Source: a virus | Virus record (IMG/VR): IMGVR_UViG_3300017779_000094 | Span: 1-29,954 of that record | Direction: 5' to 3' (one strand) | Length of the DNA: 29,954 nucleotides | Shown: one piece after another, positions 26,654-29,954 of the stretch | Layout: the number at the start of each line of letters is the position of its first letter | Position numbering within the stretch: position 1 is the stretch's first letter | Position numbers and translations under genes: made by a program | The notes under the pieces: generated by a model | What the model saw: the letters and a program-made list of their open reading frames with translations, nothing else | Told to the model about the DNA's origin: nothing | Databases searched by the model: none

Positions 26654-27967
26654 TTAATTTTCTATTTTTGTGCTTACCACTATTTCAGTATTTTTATCAA
26701 ATCTAGCATGTTTACCAATACCACCTTCTCTAAAAATACCACCATTCATTTTACCTTTAAAGATTCCGTCCCTACCAAAAACATAACAGTTGGTGAGGTC
26801 GCAACTTCCGTGTACGTAGCTAGACTCTACTTTAGAATCTAAAACTTCACAGCCTTTATATAATTGAGACCTTAAGATTTGAGCACCTTTTACTTTGCCT
26901 CCAAATATAGAGCTGTTTTCAATATTACCAGATAATTCACAATCTACAAATTCAAAGCCGTCTAAAAGATATGCAGCACCAAACTTACCATTCTTAACTT
27001 GTACCGAAGAATAATCAGAATCATAATTAATAATCCCCTCTTCTAACGAGCCATTTGATAAAAGATCTAGTACCTTTTTCTTAAATCTTTGCCATTGAAC
27101 TTCAATAACTTGCGGATTATCTTGTAAATCCACTAATATATTTATCTTCGGCCAATATTTATTTACTGCTTTATAGTCTTTTAGCATTTCAGTTAAAGGT
27201 TCATTCTTTTTAAGAATTCTCTTTAATTCAATTTTATTTGCCGGCGAAAATCTAGGATTATGACAAGATTTCCAAATAGACATAATAAAGCTATCAGCTA
27301 AATGTAAAATATCTTCAGTTCTTTTTTCATAATCTTTACCACCAATATATCTAAATTCTAGGTAGTTTTGTAGTGCCTTTTCAAAGTTAATCCCATAGTA
27401 TTTTGTATTAGCAAATGTAAAATTATCTTTGTTAATCATATCCTCATTATAGTAAAATGCTTCATGCTTTGGCATAATCCATTTAATAGACTTTGCGTAA
27501 GTTGAATTTTCTCTATTAGGGAAATACTTATAGACTCTTGCTTCATCAAACTCGAGAATAAACTTCATCACATTCATGTGTTGAATCATATTTTTATCCT
27601 CTAAGTAATCTGGGTTGAAAGACATATTAAGATGGATTGACGCTCTATCTGACGTATAGCCATTTTCACGAATCCATCCTAACATTTTCATGATAACCAG
27701 CCTAGCACTTCTATACGGCATAGGACCAGTTACTAATTCAATAAGACCGGCACCACCCGACATATCGGGTTCCATCTTAAATACATCTGCTGATGGTTGA
27801 AAATCTGAATGAGCCTTATCTTCTAGTTTAATCTTTCTACCTAGAATTTCAGATACAGACTTATGTGTCTCATCTAATTCTAAGTTAGAATAGAATTCAA
27901 ACTCGATGCCCATTTGGCTGGCATTCAGAACTTCTGCGCGGTGAGCATTACTTTTTAACTTTTGCAT
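26654..27967 (-). CDS. Amidoligase-like (GCS/GS-fold) enzyme with beta-helix-like C-terminus
   Basis: This 437-aa protein shows the motif series of the carboxylate-amine ligase/amidoligase branch of the glutamine synthetase fold. These are MGIEFEFYS at 19-27 (G-x-E-x-E, first metal/ATP strand), MEPDMSGGAGLIELVTGPM at 65-83 (E-L-V-[ST]-G-P), a helix plus SIHLNMSF at 110-117 (the H-x-[HN] strand), and YLEFRYIGGKDYEKR at 202-216 (E-F-R). Such enzymes form an amide or peptide bond between a carboxylate and an amine using ATP. Residues about 320-425 are a run of short degenerate repeats (for example ENSSIFGGKVKGAQILRSQL) that looks like a beta-helix and may be a binding platform. The substrate is unknown. 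It lies between an S1-domain gene and a virion gene, one base from the latter. Catalysis is predicted from motifs, not shown. Confidence 0.7.
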   Translation of the reverse strand: MQKLKSNAHRAEVLNASQMGIEFEFYSNLELDETHKSVSEILGRKIKLEDKAHSDFQPSADVFKMEPDMSGGAGLIELVTGPMPYRSARLVIMKMLGWIRENGYTSDRASIHLNMSFNPDYLEDKNMIQHMNVMKFILEFDEARVYKYFPNRENSTYAKSIKWIMPKHEAFYYNEDMINKDNFTFANTKYYGINFEKALQNYLEFRYIGGKDYEKRTEDILHLADSFIMSIWKSCHNPRFSPANKIELKRILKKNEPLTEMLKDYKAVNKYWPKINILVDLQDNPQVIEVQWQRFKKKVLDLLSNGSLEEGIINYDSDYSSVQVKNGKFGAAYLLDGFEFVDCELSGNIENSSIFGGKVKGAQILRSQLYKGCEVLDSKVESSYVHGSCDLTNCYVFGRDGIFKGKMNGGIFREGGIGKHARFDKNTEIVVSTKIEN

Positions 27968-28023
27968 TAATCGAGAGTATGATATTACTTTTCAATATAT
28001 ATCAAACTCTGTGGCAATAGTTA
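27968..28023 (-). promoter_or_regulatory. AT-rich 56-base spacer, possible promoter
   Basis: This gap between the S1-domain gene and the amidoligase-like gene is one of the three longest in the window. Read on the minus strand it holds TTTGATATATATTGAAAAG about 25-45 bases upstream of the ATG. This is AT-rich and could host a phage promoter, but it matches neither a T4 late promoter (TATAAATA) nor the Bacteroidota TTG/TAnnTTTG pair well. No convincing hairpin or U-run was found. Confidence 0.2.
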
Positions 28024-29307
28024 TTAGGGTAATTTCAAGAACACTTTCATAGAGTCCTCGTCAATTCTAGTGATTTGGACATCAATAGCATCACCAGATG
28101 AATAATTATCTAAACTATCTTTAGGAAGTTCACTAATATGCAATAACCCTGTTACGCCCTCTTCGATATTTACAAAGACACCGTACTCTTTTTTAGTTTT
28201 GACTTTAGCAGTTACAATAGATGGTATTTGATACCTAGTATTAATATTAATCCATGGATTAACAGTAGTAACTTCTTTTTGAGTTAATGTAATTTTAGTA
28301 TTACTAATAATATCTTTTACAAAAAAGTTAACAGGATCTCCTGGTTTAATATCTCTAGACTTAAACTTAGCTAATGTATCTGCATCTAATTCATTAGAGT
28401 GAATCATACCTGTTAGGCATTTATCAAATTCTACAAATACACCATATTTTGCAGTTCCAGTTACTAGACCTGATTTCTGTTCTCCGATATTATTCTTAAG
28501 ATCTGTAATTGCACCTGGAATTAAAGCTTGTAAATATTTTCTATGTGATACTACAATCGTACCTCTATCTGGAGAGAAGCTAACTGGTACAACATAAATT
28601 TCTTCACCAACGATAGAACTAAAATCAGATAACTTATTAATACCTGCAAGTGAACCTGGCATAAAGCAATCAATACCTTGTACTTTTACAATATAGCCTC
28701 CATTTTCAATCATGTTCTTAACAGTACCTATCCAAGCAGTATTACCCTCTTCAATAGAATCTCTAAGATCCATGAATGTTTTTTGTTTAACTCCACCTGT
28801 AATTGAACCAGATAATGTACCTTTAGTTTCAGTAATTAATACTGCAGTTTCATCACCAGGTATCATCATTCTAACCTCTTCAGACTCCTTTGAAGCCTTT
28901 ACATATACAGATTCTCTATATCCAATATCAACAGTAATCCACTCTTGGTCCATTGCATAAATAACACCTGTATGAATTTCTCCAATATTTAAACTTGGTT
29001 TAATTTCAGGGCTATGTTCACTAAGAATATCATATAGCTCTTGTGCATAAGGTTCTCTTGAATAGACCTTATCGCCATGTTTTGTCTTAATATGTGGATT
29101 GGGTTTTCGAGTTCGAGTAACACACGTAGCTTCGTATGCGTCCCATAAGAATTCTCCTGCTTCATTGTAGAATTCTGCATGTGGATCTTGAGTTTCCTCT
29201 TTTACTTCTTTTACTTCTTCTTGTTTTGGCTTTTGAATAGTTTCAACTAATTCAATTGTGTTGCCTTCTTGTGGTGCAGAAATTCTGCGTCTTTTTTTAT
29301 CTGACAT
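28024..29307 (-). CDS. Phage S1-domain RNA-binding protein (ribosomal protein S1-like)
   Basis: This 427-aa protein has an acidic/basic disordered N-terminus (about 1-45, with KRRRIS and KQEEVKEVKEE), a unique linker to about 105, and then four OB-fold S1 domains at roughly 107-172, 188-258, 275-345 and 360-426. Domains 3 and 4 carry the clearest signatures: GLVTGTAKYGVFVEFDKCLT followed by GMIHSNEL, and AKVKTKKEYGVFVNIEEGVT followed by GLLHISEL. Domains 1 and 2 are more divergent (GVIYAMDQEWITVDIG, GTVKNMIENGGYIVKVQG). Bacterial S1 usually has six domains, so this is a shortened homologue. It probably binds single-stranded mRNA and may act with the host ribosome, which matters in a host that barely uses Shine-Dalgarno pairing. 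It ends in tandem TAA stops. A transcription or RNA-stability role is the alternative. Confidence 0.85.
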   Translation of the reverse strand: MSDKKRRRISAPQEGNTIELVETIQKPKQEEVKEVKEETQDPHAEFYNEAGEFLWDAYEATCVTRTRKPNPHIKTKHGDKVYSREPYAQELYDILSEHSPEIKPSLNIGEIHTGVIYAMDQEWITVDIGYRESVYVKASKESEEVRMMIPGDETAVLITETKGTLSGSITGGVKQKTFMDLRDSIEEGNTAWIGTVKNMIENGGYIVKVQGIDCFMPGSLAGINKLSDFSSIVGEEIYVVPVSFSPDRGTIVVSHRKYLQALIPGAITDLKNNIGEQKSGLVTGTAKYGVFVEFDKCLTGMIHSNELDADTLAKFKSRDIKPGDPVNFFVKDIISNTKITLTQKEVTTVNPWININTRYQIPSIVTAKVKTKKEYGVFVNIEEGVTGLLHISELPKDSLDNYSSGDAIDVQITRIDEDSMKVFLKLP

Positions 29308-29343
29308 TTATTTTTTAGATTAACAGTGTAACATATTATATAT

Positions 29344-29718
29344 CTACTTAAGTATTCTTTTTATCCAAGCATAATGTTTTCTATTACTTAGGTAACTTAA
29401 GTTATCATCATTATCATAGGCCTCCCTTTCAAAGGAGATATTATAGTAGGCTTTTTGTGCTGATTTATATATTGGTATTTTAATAGCCCACTCCAAAACA
29501 TACCATATATAAAACGGTATTATCAACAGCTCCTCTTGTTGTTTAATATGAATAGTCTCGTGATTAATTATTCTAGCTGCCTTTCTTCTCCATGGCGGAG
29601 TCGAATTGTAAATCTCTCTTAAGATAACATACGGCCAAAGGGTAATACCACCGATCCTCATAAATAGACCTATACGGTCTAAAAATTTATCATTATATTT
29701 AACAATAGGTGTTTTCAT
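29344..29718 (-). CDS. Small zincin-like metallopeptidase candidate (HExxH)
   Basis: This 124-aa protein contains a HETIH motif at residues 53-57, inside IINHETIHIKQQ, and a downstream FEREAYDND at 96-104 in which Glu97 could be the third zinc ligand, as in gluzincins. A hydrophobic helix lies between them (about 64-82, LLIIPFYIWYVLEWAIKIP), which could be a membrane association or a buried helix. The whole protein is only one domain, like the small one-domain gluzincins. It has no signal peptide. The upstream neighbour, cut by the window edge, carries a second HExxH and a similarly placed Glu. The substrate is unknown. The start ATG is preceded by AATATATAAATT. The stop lies 36 bases before the S1-domain gene. 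Confidence 0.65.
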   Translation of the reverse strand: MKTPIVKYNDKFLDRIGLFMRIGGITLWPYVILREIYNSTPPWRRKAARIINHETIHIKQQEELLIIPFYIWYVLEWAIKIPIYKSAQKAYYNISFEREAYDNDDNLSYLSNRKHYAWIKRILK

Positions 29719-29730
29719 AATTTATATATT

Positions 29731-29954
29731 CTATTTACAAATCTCAGCCCTGGGTATAAATAACTTATGTGTTAATTCTTCAGCGTGTTGCTCCCAAGGT
29801 CTATCTCCCCATGGTTGGTCCCACGTAGACCTTTGACCTCTCCATGTAACTAGGCCAAATCCTTCTTTTAATAAACCCTTTTCAAATTGATAAACATGTA
29901 CGAGTTCATGAAAGAATGTTCTCTCTAATCTCTCTAACGTATATCTACTATTTA
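29731..29954 (-). CDS. Partial CDS, second HExxH zincin-like protein
   Basis: This open frame enters from the right edge and ends at a TAG at 29731-29733, so only the C-terminal 73 or so residues are visible and the start is outside the window. It contains RTFFHELVHVYQFEKG, an HExxH motif with the H-x-x-Q spacing also seen in the neighbouring 124-aa protein. A Trp-rich loop follows (TWRGQRSTWDQPWGDRPW), then WEQHAEELTHKLF, where the first Glu, 39 residues after the first His, is a good third zinc ligand. It ends in IPRAEICK. The frame has no stop across 222 bases and is followed 12 bases later by the next start, which supports a real gene. It may be a small metallopeptidase or a protein that keeps only the fold. 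Confidence 0.6.
   Translation of the reverse strand, partial: NSRYTLERLERTFFHELVHVYQFEKGLLKEGFGLVTWRGQRSTWDQPWGDRPWEQHAEELTHKLFIPRAEICK

Noticed and set aside
26654-27967. ATP-grasp ligase reading of the ligase-like gene
   Set aside because: The G-x-E-x-E, E-L-V-T-G-P, H-x-N and E-F-R motif order fits the GS/GCS fold; no ATP-grasp Gly-rich loop or Asp/Asn-x-x-Glu-x-Asn signature was seen.
27968-28023. Intrinsic terminator after the S1-domain gene
   Set aside because: Only weak 5-bp AT pairing and no U-run on the minus strand.
28989-29180. 63-aa minus-strand open frame
   Set aside because: Out-of-frame shadow inside the S1-domain gene.

Overview
The window looks like a late structural module of a contractile-tailed (myovirus-type, distantly T4-like) phage. 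The host is probably a Bacteroidota bacterium, most likely a flavobacterium. The DNA is AT-rich, and every supported gene is on the minus strand, packed end to end from the right edge to the left edge with gaps of a few bases or 1-base TAATG overlaps. Evidence for the host: start codons are preceded by A/T-rich sequence with no properly spaced Shine-Dalgarno motif, as in Bacteroidota. Several structural proteins also carry modules typical of Bacteroidota surface proteins (BACON-like domains, a Listeria-Bacteroides/InlB-type repeat, cadherin/He_PIG-like Ig folds).

In transcription order (right to left), the first block is accessory. It holds a partial HExxH protein cut by the right edge, a 124-aa HExxH protein, a 427-aa protein with four S1 RNA-binding domains, and a 437-aa protein with the signature motifs of the glutamine-synthetase/glutamate-cysteine-ligase-fold amidoligases followed by a beta-helix-like tail. 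Next comes the baseplate block: a 280-aa probable virion protein, a gp25/gpW-family wedge protein, a gp6/gpJ-family wedge protein, an 89-aa basic protein, and a 925-aa protein in the position of gp7/gpI. The order gp25-gp6-gp7-like matches P2 W-J-I as well as the T4 wedge set.

The third block is tail fibre and peripheral baseplate: a 188-aa small fibre-like protein, a 646-aa and a 1226-aa structural protein, a giant 2837-aa protein (adhesin-like N-terminal half, phage-structural C-terminal half), and a 723-aa collagen-like/BACON/InlB-repeat fibre containing five tandem 21-bp repeats. After these come a 268-aa membrane-anchored coiled-coil protein that might be spanin-like, a 698-aa beta-rich structural protein, a 183-aa protein resembling tail-tube (gp19-fold) proteins, and the start of another gene cut by the left edge.

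Functionally, the central genes would build the baseplate wedge and its receptor-binding appendages. The right-hand block is the least conventional part: a ligase, two small zincins and an S1 homologue adjacent to virion genes suggest late-phase protein modification and translation control in a host that does not rely on Shine-Dalgarno pairing. No tRNA, CRISPR array, integrase, insertion sequence or plus-strand gene was seen. No gene-free stretch exceeds 70 bases.
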